Positions 32,852 through 46,038 of a stretch of 57,739 bases of DNA are shown here, piece after piece (positions within the stretch are counted from its first letter, which is position 1; every line of letters begins with the position of its first letter). The notes under the pieces were generated by a model. It saw nothing but the letters and a program-made list of their open reading frames with translations, was not told where the DNA came from and ran no database searches. The DNA comes from Methanobacterium sp. (GTDB lineage: Archaea; Methanobacteriota; Methanobacteria; Methanobacteriales; Methanobacteriaceae): contig DUPR01000027.1 in the NCBI GenBank assembly GCA_012838205.1, positions 1 to 57,739 of the forward strand. The letters are read 5' to 3'. The position numbers and the translations under genes are program-made.

Positions 32852-33409
32852 ATGGATATTCTCTCTATATTTTTGATAGCTGTAGGATTGGCAATGGATG
32901 CATTTAGTGTGTCAATAACAAGGGGCATGATACTTAAATGGAATTTAAAACATGCATTCATTATAGCACTATTTTTTGGTGGTTTTCAGGCACTAATGCC
33001 TGTTTTTGGTTGGTTGGCAGGTGATCAGTTAGCAGTTATTGTATCATTTTGGGCACCATGGATTGCTTTTCTTCTCCTATTATTAATTGGTGGGAAAATG
33101 ATTTACGAGGGTATATTCAGGGATGAAAATGACGAATCATGCCAGATTTTCCAAATGAAAGATATTCTAATCTTTTCTGTAGCCACCAGCATTGATGCTT
33201 TTGCAGTGGGAGTTACCTTCGCTTTCTTAAACACCAACATATTATTACCAGTCATCATCATAGGCTTGGTTACCTTTGGATTATCCTTTTTAGGAGTTTA
33301 CATTGGAAAAAATGTTGGACACCTTTTCGAAGGTAAAATTGAATTATTAGGCGGGTTTATTCTGATAGGAATTGGGTTTAAGATCCTTCTAGAATATTTA
33401 CTTTTTTGA
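32852..33409 (+). CDS. mntP: Manganese efflux pump MntP
   Basis: 185 residues with six membrane helices in two similar halves. The conserved aspartates appear in GLAMDAFSVSITRG (helix 1) and ATSIDAFAVGVTFAF (helix 4), as required in MntP for Mn(II) export. In bacteria mntP is controlled by an Mn riboswitch and MntR; no such leader fits here because the start looks leaderless. It may balance uptake by the Zn/Mn importer at 21.8-24.3 kb. Confidence 0.92.
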   Translation: MDILSIFLIAVGLAMDAFSVSITRGMILKWNLKHAFIIALFFGGFQALMPVFGWLAGDQLAVIVSFWAPWIAFLLLLLIGGKMIYEGIFRDENDESCQIFQMKDILIFSVATSIDAFAVGVTFAFLNTNILLPVIIIGLVTFGLSFLGVYIGKNVGHLFEGKIELLGGFILIGIGFKILLEYLLF

Positions 33410-33436
33410 ATCCAAATAAAAACTATATTTAACCAC

Positions 33437-33622
33437 TTAATCATCGTTTAAAATAGATAATAATAGATCATCTGAATTTTTTTCTAATGAAAGAATTTTT
33501 TTAAAGTCTTTCAACAATTTAAGATGAGGATAGTTCATAATTACTCTCCAATATATCCTGTAGAACTTTCTCAACTTGGCTATCTTCATTTTTTTTCGAG
33601 CCACTATCACTCCATAAGTCAA
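33437..33622 (-). CDS. Possible small basic protein
   Basis: Doubtful 61-codon frame. The N-terminal half is very basic with aromatic residues (KIAKLRKFYRIYWRV), the rest is amphipathic (LLKDFKKILSLEKN). Candidate starts are TTG at 33622 and ATG at 33589; GGAGTGAT lies between them but fits neither well. It could be a genuine small protein or a remnant. No family recognised. Confidence 0.25.
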   Translation of the reverse strand: MTYGVIVARKKMKIAKLRKFYRIYWRVIMNYPHLKLLKDFKKILSLEKNSDDLLLSILNDD

Positions 33623-34102
33623 AAAATAATTAATTCTTGATATAGCATCAAAACAGATCCAGAAAAACTTTTACTAGCAATATCAGCAATTTATTGGCAA
33701 CTTTGTACTTTTTTAACAGTCTGGATTCATAATAATCGCTGCTTATTTCATGTGCAGGGATGCTAAGTGCTTCAGAAGTCAAGGTACAAAAATAGAATTA
33801 ATCAAAATAAGAATATTAGTTTTTTTGACTAGGGATAAATAGTGTTGGTTGCCAAACTCTACTTATTCAAAAACAATCAATATTAGTCCAAAAAAAATAA
33901 GTAATTCAGCTAATTTATTGGAATATAGGTATCATTCTTTAATTCAATATAACTCCTTTCCAGGACAGCGCAACTCCCTAAACTACATGTTTTCGGTGGT
34001 TGTTAAATTAATCTGATATTCACAAATAACATACTTTTTGACCACAGTTTATGGAATGCTAAAAAAAGTATTCATTGAATTATTACTTGATATATCCGTA
34101 CT
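33623..34102. other. Intergenic region with no recognised content
   Basis: 480 AT-rich bases downstream of the nucleotidyltransferase-like gene. I see no credible reading frame, tRNA or strong hairpin. Confidence 0.4.
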
Positions 34103-34678
34103 TTAATAAGTCCAAATTGGAATTTCTCTCCATTGCGCACTGTAACTTTTAAAGGTTTGTATTATCATAGATGAATTGAACCGATCAACCATCAATACCC
34201 CTTTACCTAACTTTTCTGCATGAACTCGTTCCACCAAGCCAGGATATTCTTTGACTATTCTCTTCCCATCTTTCCGGTAGGTAGATATGCCCCCATAAAG
34301 TGCACGGTTAAGTTTGTTCCTGTCGTTTTGGTTCATTTTAGTGGTGTCATAGGATAATATTATACGTGATTTTAATCTGGAACCTTCAGCAGTCATATCA
34401 ACAGCTTTACCGTGTAATAAAACTCCTTCCCCACTCATAGCGCTTTTGAGTTCGGCGTCTTTCGTCAAATCATCAAGATCTATATGTTTTACACATAATT
34501 TACCAGTTACTAACTCATCAACTTTTTTCATAGCAGAATCTATTTTATTAGAGTAAAAAACAACTAGATCAATATCCTTTAAGGTTTTGGAAGCTGCAGC
34601 CCCTGGGAAAAAAATAGATAAGACTCCTTTCACTTTTCTTATTTCTTTGGTTAATTCTACAGCTAATTTAAAGTCCAT
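34103..34678 (-). CDS. Nucleotidyltransferase-like protein, unknown
   Basis: 191 residues. The N-terminal half resembles a minimal nucleotidyltransferase fold: IFFPGAAASKTLKDIDLVVFY fits a G(S/A)x..KDxD pattern with Asp residues in strand 2, as in kanamycin nucleotidyltransferase-like proteins. The C-terminal half is basic (ALYGGISTYRKDGKRIVKEY) and may bind nucleic acid. No family can be named with confidence. Ribosome site GGAG. A perfect 11-base inverted repeat lies about 150 bases upstream and could be its operator. Confidence 0.65.
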   Translation of the reverse strand: MDFKLAVELTKEIRKVKGVLSIFFPGAAASKTLKDIDLVVFYSNKIDSAMKKVDELVTGKLCVKHIDLDDLTKDAELKSAMSGEGVLLHGKAVDMTAEGSRLKSRIILSYDTTKMNQNDRNKLNRALYGGISTYRKDGKRIVKEYPGLVERVHAEKLGKGVLMVDRFNSSMIIQTFKSYSAQWREIPIWTY

Positions 34679-35171
34679 TTACTTGTCTCCTTTCTATGAA
34701 TCATGAATTTTATTGAAAAAAATAACCCCTTAGCTAATTCAATTTTTTCCCCCTGTAATAAAAAGACAATAAGGTTTTTGTTTTACCAGTACTGTTTTTT
34801 TTTGTAAATTCATTTGAGATAAGTTTTCAAAATACTGTTTTATTAATGTAACAGTATTTTTTAGGTAATATAATTTTATATCCTTAAAATCTTTATGACT
34901 GTTGATCATAAATTTGCTTTTCAGGAGAAATAAATTATTAAATAAAAATTACATTGGTATTAAGAAGTATATTTTATAAGCATAACCTTAATCGGCTGCT
35001 AGATTGTTAATAGAGTTTGTTGAATATTTTAATTAAAAAAAGTTCAATTCCAGCACTCAACGCATAAACAAAGCACTAAAACTATCCACTACACCAAAAA
35101 AGGCACCTAATATAATATTACCAAAAAAATCTAACAGTAACTTTACTATCCCTGAATAAATAGTGAAGCCA
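34679..35171. other. Intergenic region between trmO and the nucleotidyltransferase-like gene
   Basis: 493 bases without a gene. It contains the inverted repeat AAAATACTGTT/AACAGTATTTT (34829-34860). The motif ACTGTTTT also occurs just upstream of it at about 34789-34797. The remainder is AT-rich filler. Confidence 0.4.
34829..34860. promoter_or_regulatory. Perfect 11-base inverted repeat, operator or terminator
   Basis: AAAATACTGTT (34829-34839) and AACAGTATTTT (34850-34860) pair perfectly around a 10-base loop. It lies in the upstream region of the minus-strand nucleotidyltransferase-like gene. AT-rich, symmetrical and with helical-turn spacing, it suits a dimeric repressor; as RNA it could also act as a terminator, since T residues follow on the plus strand. 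Confidence 0.45.
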
Positions 35172-35567
35172 TCACAAGCAATCAATATCAGATACAAATG
35201 GTTTTATATCCAGGACTGGGGAGTTATCTAGAGCATCTAACCATTTTACAATTAATATATTTCCATCCCTTTTTACTAGTTCTACCATGCATAATCCCAG
35301 GGGATTGGGCCTTACCGGGGCTCTGGTGGAAAATAAACCCCTTTTTTTGGTTCGGCCATGGGGCACTACTTTAAGGGACACTGGCCCTGAACGATCCATC
35401 CAATAGATTACAATTAAGTTGGGGAAGTGTTCAATTCCTTCCAATGCTTCAGCATACTCTGGAAAGATTTCAATTGTAGAAAGCTCTTCAGAGAACCTTC
35501 CCTGGTGTGGGGATCCTTTTTTTATTTTATAAGGAGATTTAACCAAACCAATAGCTTTTAACTCCAT
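35172..35567 (-). CDS. trmO: tRNA (N6-threonylcarbamoyladenosine-37) methyltransferase TrmO family
   Basis: 131 residues of the TrmO/TsaA (UPF0066) family, a SAM-dependent beta-barrel methyltransferase acting on t6A37 of some tRNAs. Motifs are GLVKSPYKIKKGSPHQGRF at the N-terminus, HFPNLIVIYWMDRSG, and the active loop GLFSTRAPVRPNPLGLCMVEL; DIKPFVSDID closes the domain. It lacks the C-terminal extension of the E. coli enzyme, as archaeal members do. Ribosome site GAGGG. The long region upstream holds a candidate structured RNA. Confidence 0.88.
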   Translation of the reverse strand: MELKAIGLVKSPYKIKKGSPHQGRFSEELSTIEIFPEYAEALEGIEHFPNLIVIYWMDRSGPVSLKVVPHGRTKKRGLFSTRAPVRPNPLGLCMVELVKRDGNILIVKWLDALDNSPVLDIKPFVSDIDCL

Positions 35568-35753
35568 TTACCCTCAAATTCATCTGTTATAATTTTTCGA
35601 CTAACTCGTTGTATATATTATCTAATTAACCTATTAGATTTATTAGTTTCAGATTGAAGTTTTTATCAGAAAATTCTCAGAATTATAATTAATATCTCTA
35701 CGAGTAAAAGTTAACAGGATATTAATTACTGAAATTTTTAGAAATAGTCATTT

Positions 35754-35862
35754 ATCAATGGAGAACCCCGCAGGGATTATTTGAATGGGGAGTTTTGGTT
35801 GGGTCCTGCGGGCATAAATTTAGGGAGGCAATTAGTAATATTGCTATTGCTTCTCCATTGAT
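35754..35862. ncRNA. Candidate structured RNA with 12-base closing stem
   Basis: ATCAATGGAGAA (35754-35765) pairs perfectly with TTCTCCATTGAT (35851-35862). Inside, CCCGCAGG (35767-35774) pairs with CCTGCGGG (35805-35812) around a 30-base loop, and GCAAT/ATTGC (35828-35844) forms a third helix. The result is a three-way junction of about 109 bases, GC-rich for this genome and non-coding. On the minus strand GTTATATAAG (35893-35902) is a TATA box at the right distance; on the plus strand the loop AATGGGGAG can compete for the 3' arm by G-U pairs. Direction is unresolved; family not recognised. Confidence 0.55.
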
Positions 35863-36539
35863 CGTGGTTTAATAAAGTATTTGCAAGTTAAACTTATATA
35901 ACATCCTTTATATAGGTTTCGGAGACCTATAAAAATTTATATTAGAATATTAAGCACTTTAAACAAAAAAATTCATGTTTAAAAATTTTTTCCACAGTTA
36001 ATATTTTTGATGAGCAAAACCAAAAATATTCATGATACCCTGCCCAAAAAAACTTCATAAAAAAATCTGATTAATAATAAAAAATATCCAAATATCATTC
36101 TAATGTAGCATTATCACTTTTACCTTGGGCTAAATCATTAAAAAAAGTTTATTTATCATTGTATAACTTGCATAATATTTCCTAAGTTCTGGGATATATC
36201 TTGTTTAATATTCTTACTGTGTTTTATAAATAGATTTTAATCACTCCACTACCATAGTGCAGTCTTTTGATATTAACCCTAAAAAGGAATGTAACTAGTA
36301 TCAACAAAATCATTGAAATAATCTAAACCCACCAGCAATAATGGTGAAAAGATATTGACATGGGTATATTATTAGAACTAGGTCTTTTTTCGATTAATCA
36401 AAATGAAAAAACATGTTTGTAGATAAATTAAAACATTGAAAACCTTTTTCAAGGAATTGAAAAGAATCAATACCCTGTTCCTGAAAGTGGGTTTGAAGGG
36501 CTAAAAGTTTATATTGTAAAAGGTTAAAATTATTCCCTT
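35863..36539. other. Intergenic region upstream of tRNA-Gln
   Basis: 677 bases without a gene. A hairpin TATAGGTTT/AGACCTATA lies at 35911-35931 with a three-base loop (one G-T pair), next to TATA-like TTTATATA. The remainder is AT-rich and ends with the tRNA promoter. Confidence 0.4.
36508..36515 (+). promoter_or_regulatory. TATA box of tRNA-Gln
   Basis: TTTATATT centred about 28 bases before the first base of the tRNA, the standard archaeal spacing. Confidence 0.7.
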
Positions 36540-36925
<386 letters not shown>

Positions 36926-37279
36926 ATGAATGATGATGAACTTTGTGATTTCCAATGTATCAATGAAAACTCAGTGAGGGGTGTTAAATCACAAATGCTT
37001 CAAGATGAAACATTTCAACTCATTTCCGATCATTTCAAAGTGCTCAGTGACCCTACTAGAGTCAAAATACTCTATGCTTTAACTCAAACAGAGATTTGTG
37101 TCTGCGATTTAGCCGCAGTTCTGGAGATAACAGATTCAGCAGTTTCTCACCAACTTAGACTGCTAAGAGATAAAGACTTGGTAAAATTCAGGAAAGAAGG
37201 TAAAATGACCTATTACTCACTATCGAATGATGAAATTATAGATATGATAAAAATGGGAACCAGCTTTGCCGAAAAATAA
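36926..37279 (+). CDS. ArsR/SmtB-family metal sensor, CadC-like
   Basis: 117 residues, winged-helix HTH with HFKVLSDPTRVKILYAL and the recognition helix DSAVSHQLRLLRDKDLV. The metal-binding cysteines are Cys7, Cys11, Cys58 and Cys60 (TEICVCDL), the very positions of the alpha3N site of the S. aureus CadC sensor for Cd, Pb and Bi. The second, zinc-regulated alpha5 site is lost: the usual Asp, His, His and Glu near the C-terminus are replaced by Asn, Glu, Phe and Lys. Expected to leave its operator on binding thiophilic metals. No efflux ATPase is adjacent, so targets lie elsewhere or it is autoregulated. Ribosome site AAGGGATC. Confidence 0.85.
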   Translation: MNDDELCDFQCINENSVRGVKSQMLQDETFQLISDHFKVLSDPTRVKILYALTQTEICVCDLAAVLEITDSAVSHQLRLLRDKDLVKFRKEGKMTYYSLSNDEIIDMIKMGTSFAEK

Positions 37280-37576
37280 AAAAAACCGTTGTTAACAGAA
37301 TAACCTAGCAAAAAAAGTTTTATTAGAATAAAAAAAAACAATGATATAACAGAATAAAGTACCAGCAATTTTTATGATAATTTTAAAATTTTTAGGGGGA
37401 ACAGACCATATACTATCGGATATGGTTAATAAGATATTATTTCAGAACTTAAAAATTAAAAAAAAACTTGATTTATTAAAGTAACTATGAATTTAGTGGA
37501 ATATACTAAAAACAACCCCCAACAATTGAATACAATAAACAGATGAAAATGATATTTCAGCAGGAGATATAATATA

Positions 37577-38269
37577 ATGAGATGGTCGTTAGTTGTACTG
37601 GCTGTTATCCTGTTAATAGTAGGTTACGCCTATGTATCAACAGTAAATGGTCCAATCACCCCCGAAGGTAGGCTATCATTTGTGAAAGTCGCCAATCCCG
37701 ATATGTATCCGGGACACTTGCATTCTCAATTATTAGCCAAATTCGCCAAAGAACATAATTCTAAATCAGTACTAGTAGTGCATTTTGCTGGTAGTTCTAA
37801 CTACCGTAACTACAAAGAGGGAGATATAGAGATCCTTGAACTGGCCTTCATTGACTCCCAGGGAACCGGTGCAGTAGGTGATACTGACTACTGGGATTCA
37901 TTACAGATAGCATTATTCGGCGCCCCTGAAGGTAGATATAAATATAAGAGTGATGGAATCGTTTTCAACACCCTCGATGAAGCTTTAGACTATATTTATG
38001 GTGTTGCCAGGGAAAATGGGCAGGAAGGACCTATACCCATGTATTGGCATGGTACGGCCCGTAAAGACAACCCTATGATTGCTCAGGGTTGCGGATTCCC
38101 ATTATTCTTTGATATAGTGAGGAAACAATATGGAATCATACCCGCCTATGTATACACATTAAGAGGCATGGTTTTACCCTACTTTAAAGACCCCTATGCT
38201 AATTACGAGTTAACACACTATACTGAACTTCAGAACTTCTACCAGCAGGGAATGATCGACTTCAGATAG
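37577..38269 (+). CDS. Membrane-anchored protein of unknown function
   Basis: 230 residues. One N-terminal anchor ([18 protein letters not shown]), then a soluble domain likely outside the cell. It is rich in Tyr and Trp with distinctive segments [33 protein letters not shown] and [20 protein letters not shown]; the spaced His, Asp and Cys might form an active or metal site, but I know no family. Ribosome site AGGAGAT. Convergent with the P-loop ATPase gene, whose end is only 22 bases away. Confidence 0.65.
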   Translation: MRWSLVVLAVILLIVGYAYVSTVNGPITPEGRLSFVKVANPDMYPGHLHSQLLAKFAKEHNSKSVLVVHFAGSSNYRNYKEGDIEILELAFIDSQGTGAVGDTDYWDSLQIALFGAPEGRYKYKSDGIVFNTLDEALDYIYGVARENGQEGPIPMYWHGTARKDNPMIAQGCGFPLFFDIVRKQYGIIPAYVYTLRGMVLPYFKDPYANYELTHYTELQNFYQQGMIDFR

Positions 38270-38291
38270 GAATATAAAAACAATATTATTC

Positions 38292-39047
38292 CTATTTTTT
38301 TAACTCTTTTTCCAATTTTTCAAAAATAACCCGAGGTTTGCAACCATACTCCTCAATATATAACATGATTTGTTTATCATCAACTTTGAAGTTCTTTTTC
38401 ACAATCTCTCGGGTTTCCTCCTTAGAATAGGAAATACGTATTACATCAAAAAACAGGTTTAAAATAAAAACAATAAACTGTGAAACTATGAAAAAATCAG
38501 TTAAAATATCATATTTAACACCCTTAAACCTGAAAACGAAGGCAGTTTGAATTACGACATTTACCTGGGTAAGATCATTCTTATGCTTAAAATATTCCAT
38601 TAATATACCAAAATAGAAGGGGAAAGTATCAAAACCTTTATTCAATGACCATAAGCTCAATCCAACCTTATCTTGATCAATGAATTCTGAGTCTAAAATC
38701 TTATCTGCTAATAAAACTACATCATATTCTTGCACTTTCTTGTAAACTTCTTCATTGGTTTTAACACCGAGATCTTTTCTCAGTGTCCTGTAAAATTCAC
38801 TGAAAACCTCAGAAGAACTCATATCTGGGTCATCCAAAAAAAGTGTGGGATCATAAACATTTAAATCAAGAATTTTCAAAGCAGTGTAAATATTAGCAGA
38901 CTTACCAGTCCCAGGACTACCTGTAATTAATACAAATCTTCCTTTCTGGTTTTTTAAACTGCGAAACATGTTATATATCTTTCGAAACGACCGGGTGTAA
39001 ACAAAATCATCATTGTCTCCCTCCGATTGCACCTTATAATCTGCCAT
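38292..39047 (-). CDS. P-loop ATPase, unknown family
   Basis: 251 residues. A Walker A motif [15 protein letters not shown] lies near residue 45 after an [17 protein letters not shown] lead, as in AAA+ or Orc/Cdc6-type ATPases; VVLLADKI may be Walker B. A hydrophobic stretch ([19 protein letters not shown]) around 190-210 could touch the membrane or be buried. The C-terminus ([20 protein letters not shown]) resembles a small helical lid. I assign no function. The ATG at 39047 follows GGGGTG; a GTG 15 bases upstream overlaps that site. Confidence 0.65.
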   Translation of the reverse strand: MADYKVQSEGDNDDFVYTRSFRKIYNMFRSLKNQKGRFVLITGSPGTGKSANIYTALKILDLNVYDPTLFLDDPDMSSSEVFSEFYRTLRKDLGVKTNEEVYKKVQEYDVVLLADKILDSEFIDQDKVGLSLWSLNKGFDTFPFYFGILMEYFKHKNDLTQVNVVIQTAFVFRFKGVKYDILTDFFIVSQFIVFILNLFFDVIRISYSKEETREIVKKNFKVDDKQIMLYIEEYGCKPRVIFEKLEKELKK

Positions 39048-39313
39048 GTTATTATTATTCACCCCTACATTTAATTTAGTTACTATTTCACAGTTTGATT
39101 TAGATATTGGAGAAAATAAGATGGTAAATGCTTAGTGAATAATTGAACAATACCTATAATATCTGAGAAGATATAAATTAACTATTAAAATAGCATTGAG
39201 TTTGGAAAAATCTATCAAGGTTTATAAAAAAAGGCAAAATAAAAAAAAAACATGCTAATTACATTCAGAAATTTTATATTAATTTATCAAAAACTAATTA
39301 ACAAGGTGTTTTT

Positions 39314-40195
39314 ATGGAAACAGTTAATATTCTTATTGAAGCCCTTCCCTATATTAAAAAATTCCACCAGAAAAAGATAATGATCAAGTACGGTGGCCAT
39401 GCCATGATCGATTCAGATGCCAAGAGTTCCACAGCCCGTGACACCGTACTACTCAAATATGTAGGCATGGACCCTATAGTAGTTCATGGAGGGGGTCCTG
39501 AAATATCCCGTTCCATGAACAAACTAGGTAAGGAACCAAAATTTATTGGAGGATTGCGTGTAACTGATCAGGAAACCATGGACATTGTGAAAATGGTCCT
39601 AGTAGGGAAGATCAACACGGAAATAGTGGCCAACATTGGATTGCACGGTGGTAAAAGTGTTGGATTATCTGGGGAAGATAACCTACTATTAAAAGTTCGT
39701 AAACGTTCCCCCCAAGTTGTTGTAAACCAGGATACTGGTGAGGAGCAAATGGTTGACTTGGGACTGGTGGGAGAAATTGAATCTATAAACCCCGAAATCC
39801 TGGAAGTTTTAACTGAAAACCAGTACATACCCGTAATCAGCCCAATTGGGGTGGATGATAAGGCTAACACCTTAAACTTAAATGCGGATACTGTGGCTGG
39901 CGAAGTGGCTGGGGAGGTTGGTGCTGAGAAACTCATCATACTCACCGATGTCCCAGGCATTCTTCGAAATTCTTCAGATCCCCATAGTCTTATTAAAAAA
40001 ACCAATATAAAAGAAGTTTTAACACTCATAGAAGATGGAACAGTGCAAGACGGTATGTTACCTAAGGTCTTAACTTGTATCAGTGCCCTGGAAAATGGAG
40101 TTAAATCGGCACATATAATTGATGGAAGGATAAAACACAGCATACTCCTTGAGATTTTCACTAAACAGGGTATCGGCACCATGATTACCAAATAA
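39314..40195 (+). CDS. argB: Acetylglutamate kinase
   Basis: 293 residues of the amino-acid kinase family. It phosphorylates N-acetylglutamate in arginine synthesis. Visible are [11 protein letters not shown] at the start, [13 protein letters not shown] for substrate binding, [20 protein letters not shown] and LTDVPGIL for nucleotide binding. No N-terminal PII-interaction helix is evident beyond the short [14 protein letters not shown]. The next gene, DUF166, is 80 bases downstream; argC lies about 1.1 kb away. Confidence 0.95.
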   Translation: METVNILIEALPYIKKFHQKKIMIKYGGHAMIDSDAKSSTARDTVLLKYVGMDPIVVHGGGPEISRSMNKLGKEPKFIGGLRVTDQETMDIVKMVLVGKINTEIVANIGLHGGKSVGLSGEDNLLLKVRKRSPQVVVNQDTGEEQMVDLGLVGEIESINPEILEVLTENQYIPVISPIGVDDKANTLNLNADTVAGEVAGEVGAEKLIILTDVPGILRNSSDPHSLIKKTNIKEVLTLIEDGTVQDGMLPKVLTCISALENGVKSAHIIDGRIKHSILLEIFTKQGIGTMITK

Positions 40196-40275
40196 ACCAC
40201 ATACTGAATATATTGTTTAGCATCTGATGAAAAACGAGTAAATAATTTATCCAAATCCAATGGAGTTTTTTTAAT

Positions 40276-42316
<2,041 letters not shown>

Positions 42317-42489
42317 AGTTTTATAAACTTTGATCCACATATTTTATGAAGATTATAAGGATTTATGAAAAGAATACATGAAAAATTAGTGTGAACCTTA
42401 TAATAATCTTCTAATAATAGATTTATTCTTAAATGAACCCCTAGTTTCTAAAAAAAACGCACCAGAACTATTAATTGGTTGAGGTAAAA

Positions 42490-42984
42490 ATGAAAACTAT
42501 TATTTTGTTTTATTCAAGAAGTAGGAAAACAGCACTGGTAGCTAGAACTCTGGCTGAGGAAATTAATGCTGACACAGTTGAAATAGTTGACTTGACTGAA
42601 CGAAACGGTCCATTGAACTATTTAAAAGCTTCAGTGGATGCATTTCGTGAGCAGAAAACTTTAATCAAACCTGAAACTGTGGATCTATCCAATTATGATC
42701 TGGTTTATATTGGAAGTCCTACTTGGGGCAGTAAACCTGCACCAGCTATTATCACCCTTATTGACCAATGCGATTTTAAGGGTAAAGATGTTATTCTGTT
42801 TGCTACTATGGGCAGTTCTGGTGGTCAGAAGGTGATTGAGAGAATCAGAGAAAAAATAGAGCCTCGGGGTGGCAGGATGATTAAATCTTTCCAAGTGAAA
42901 ACTGGTGGTAAAAAAATTGAAGAACTAGTGGATGATGTTGCAAAAATCGTCCAAGAAGAAGATCTTCACATATATGGAATCTGA
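42490..42984 (+). CDS. Flavodoxin-like protein
   Basis: 164 residues with a flavodoxin fold: [18 protein letters not shown] forms the FMN phosphate loop, [15 protein letters not shown] contacts the ring, and [16 protein letters not shown] the later loop. It resembles FldA/WrbA-like proteins of methanogens and should carry electrons via FMN. The ATG at 42490 follows GAGGT. It has no clear partner among its neighbours argC and secF. Confidence 0.87.
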   Translation: MKTIILFYSRSRKTALVARTLAEEINADTVEIVDLTERNGPLNYLKASVDAFREQKTLIKPETVDLSNYDLVYIGSPTWGSKPAPAIITLIDQCDFKGKDVILFATMGSSGGQKVIERIREKIEPRGGRMIKSFQVKTGGKKIEELVDDVAKIVQEEDLHIYGI

Positions 42985-43152
42985 TAAGCCAGAAAACACT
43001 TAATAATATATATAACACTATACAATTTTAAATCAAACTAGTAATAATGAATCAAGTTATTAATGTTAAATTAAATTGATATATCGAAAACAAACTATTA
43101 CAAATATGAAAAAATTGATTTAATTTCTTAAATAGAAAAACTGGTGATCTGT

Positions 43153-43992
43153 TTGATAAACTATGAACGGTTTCTAGAATCATACAAACCCCTCATCATC
43201 ATTCCAGTGGTGATCACCATCATAGCCATTATATTGGCACTTACCATTGGTCTGGAGGAGGGTATCGAATTAAAAGGTGGAACAACAGTTGTTGTACATT
43301 TGGAAAAGCCAATAAGTCAAGGTGAACTAAAAGCTTTAATTAGTGATGGTATTTCCAATCAACAAGTTGATGTTATGGTTAGTAAAAATCAGGCTACTGT
43401 AGAGATTGCAGGCAATGTGGATGTGGTGGAATTATCATCTGTTCTGGAGGGAACTGGAACTATCTCCAGTTACAGATCAGTGGGTCCAGTATTGGGTAAA
43501 GAATCAATGACCCAGATCTATTATGCTCTGGCCTTTGCATTCATCTTTATGAGTATAACTGTGTTTATAATTTTCCGTGACTTCGTTCCCAGTATTGCAG
43601 TTATCACAGTTGCACTTTCAGATATTATCATTGCCATTGGGGGAATGAGCTTATTCGGAATCCCGCTTTCAGTTGCATCTGTGGGTGCCATACTCATGCT
43701 TATTGGTTACAGTGTAGATACTGATATCCTGTTAACCACCAGAATCCTGAAACGAAAGGAAGGAACAATTACACAAAGAGCTATTACTGCAATGAAAACT
43801 GGTCTGACCATGGCTGTAACATCCATTAGTTCCATGGTCACCCTATACTTGGTGGTTATTTTCCTAATCCCCTCAGCTCAGACTTTGGCAGATATAGCTG
43901 CTGTGCTTATTATCGGTTTAACTGCGGATATTTTAACCACCTGGCTAATGAACCTTGGCATACTTAGATGGTACTTGGAGGCACGAAAATGA
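43153..43992 (+). CDS. secF: Protein-export membrane protein SecF
   Basis: 279 residues, six membrane helices with one large external loop after helix 1. Family motifs are [16 protein letters not shown] and [23 protein letters not shown], where archaeal SecF has its functional polar helix. With SecD it helps proton-driven protein export through SecYE. The TTG at 43153 is chosen as start, since TGGTGATC lies right before it; a GTG at 43144 overlaps this site. Archaeal order is secF before secD, as here. Confidence 0.93.
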   Translation: MINYERFLESYKPLIIIPVVITIIAIILALTIGLEEGIELKGGTTVVVHLEKPISQGELKALISDGISNQQVDVMVSKNQATVEIAGNVDVVELSSVLEGTGTISSYRSVGPVLGKESMTQIYYALAFAFIFMSITVFIIFRDFVPSIAVITVALSDIIIAIGGMSLFGIPLSVASVGAILMLIGYSVDTDILLTTRILKRKEGTITQRAITAMKTGLTMAVTSISSMVTLYLVVIFLIPSAQTLADIAAVLIIGLTADILTTWLMNLGILRWYLEARK

Positions 43993-45197
43993 AGTACAAG
44001 GAATTTCTCAAAGATAAACGAGTTATATTACTTATCGTGCTGATTATTGGGAGCATAGCTGCCATGTCCTTTTTTGGGATTGAACAGGGTTTAGATCTTA
44101 AAGGCGGGTCAGTTATACAGATTCAACTGGAAAAGCCTGTAGATAGTGCTACTATGAACACTGTTACTGCAGTTATGGATAAACGGTTGAACATTTTCGG
44201 TGTTAAAGATGTGAAGGTTTACTCCAGTGGGAATCAAAATGTGATCGTTGAAATTGCCGGAGTACAACCCGATGATGTGGCAAAAATTGTGGGAACTCAT
44301 GGTAAATTCGAAGCAAAAATCAAAAATAAAACAGCCCTTGTGGGTTCAGACATTACCAATGTACAACCATTCCAAGTAACCGGGAACCAATGGCGTGTTC
44401 CTTTCACAGTATCATTGGAAGGTGCTAAACGTTTTGCTAATATAGCTAAGGGCCAGGGTGGTGTTCCTGTTGAAATGTATCTGGATGATCAACTTATAAC
44501 CTCCCCTGAACTTTCCCCAGGACTGGCCACTGGTCAAGCATCCACAACTGTGGAGATCAGTGGAGGATCACCAACCAAGGAAGAAGCAGTGAAAGAGGCT
44601 AAAAGTATTCAAACACTCTTACAATCCGGTGCACTGCCAGTTAAAGTTAAAATTGTGGGTGTCAGCAGTGTTTCCGCAGAACTAGGTGATCAGTTTATTC
44701 ATGGTGCTCTGATAGCTGGCTTGTTAGCATTGGTGGTTATTTCAGGAATAATCATGCTAAAGTACCGAAAGATCATACTAATTGTTCCAATAATGTTGAC
44801 CAGCATTGCCGAACTCATTCTGATTTTAGGTACTGCCGCGGTGATTCACTGGAACATTGACTTGGCAGCTATTGCTGGTATAATTGCGGCTATTGGAACT
44901 GGAGTTGATGATCAGATCATCATCACTGATGAGGTGCTTAAAGGGTTTAAGGAGAAAAAAAGAATCGGCGGAGTACGGTCTCAGATAAAAAAGGCTTTCT
45001 TTGTCATATTTGCTGCTGCCGGTACTCTTGTCGCAGCCATGCTACCACTAGCATACATTGGGTTTAGCAGAGGAGCCACTGGTATAGGTGTGCTATCTGG
45101 TTTTGCATTCACCACTATAATCGGAGTTTTAGTTGGAATATTCATCACCAGACCAGTTTATGCTAAGTTTATTGAAATGGTGCTGGATAAACGCTGA
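43989..45197 (+). CDS. secD: Protein-export membrane protein SecD
   Basis: 402 residues, six membrane helices and an external domain (about residues 35-235). Motifs are [17 protein letters not shown] and [25 protein letters not shown], typical of archaeal SecD. The ATG at 43989 overlaps the secF stop as ATGA and is preceded by GGAGG, so translation is coupled and the subunits are made in step. Confidence 0.94.
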   Translation: MKYKEFLKDKRVILLIVLIIGSIAAMSFFGIEQGLDLKGGSVIQIQLEKPVDSATMNTVTAVMDKRLNIFGVKDVKVYSSGNQNVIVEIAGVQPDDVAKIVGTHGKFEAKIKNKTALVGSDITNVQPFQVTGNQWRVPFTVSLEGAKRFANIAKGQGGVPVEMYLDDQLITSPELSPGLATGQASTTVEISGGSPTKEEAVKEAKSIQTLLQSGALPVKVKIVGVSSVSAELGDQFIHGALIAGLLALVVISGIIMLKYRKIILIVPIMLTSIAELILILGTAAVIHWNIDLAAIAGIIAAIGTGVDDQIIITDEVLKGFKEKKRIGGVRSQIKKAFFVIFAAAGTLVAAMLPLAYIGFSRGATGIGVLSGFAFTTIIGVLVGIFITRPVYAKFIEMVLDKR

Positions 45198-45240
45198 TGG
45201 AATTATTTTTTTAAAAATTCCAACATTTCTCCCTTTTTTT
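45198..45240 (+). terminator. Terminator after secD
   Basis: TGGAATT (45198-45204) pairs with AATTCCA (45216-45222), followed by a pyrimidine-rich stretch ending in a T run at 45234-45240. It lies directly at the secD stop codon. Confidence 0.5.
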
Positions 45241-45440
45241 GGTGTTTTGTCTTAAAAATTGAATGTATTTAAATTATTTTTAAAAAATAATTCTGTATTC
45301 TCTTCTGGAATTTTTGTGAATATTTTTTTTAAAATATCAGTCTATTACAAGTTTATCCTAAAAATTTCATCATCAATAATGGATAATCTTATAAAATATT
45401 ATCAGAATAATCTACTTCAAGAACTTGTTAAGGGTGAAAC

Positions 45441-45914
<474 letters not shown>

Positions 45915-46038
45915 ATAAGAACTGCTAACTTTAAGAATCCATAGACCCTTAATCCAAAAATACTCAGATAGGATCACTGCTTGCAAGAAATCACTTAAAA
46001 ATGGGTTTGTTCCCAAAAAAAGTGTGAGGGGGATTTTA

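Noticed and set aside
38292..39047. Orc1/Cdc6 replication initiator and nearby origin
   Set aside because: The Walker A region is similar, but the size is small, no winged-helix domain or origin recognition boxes were seen.
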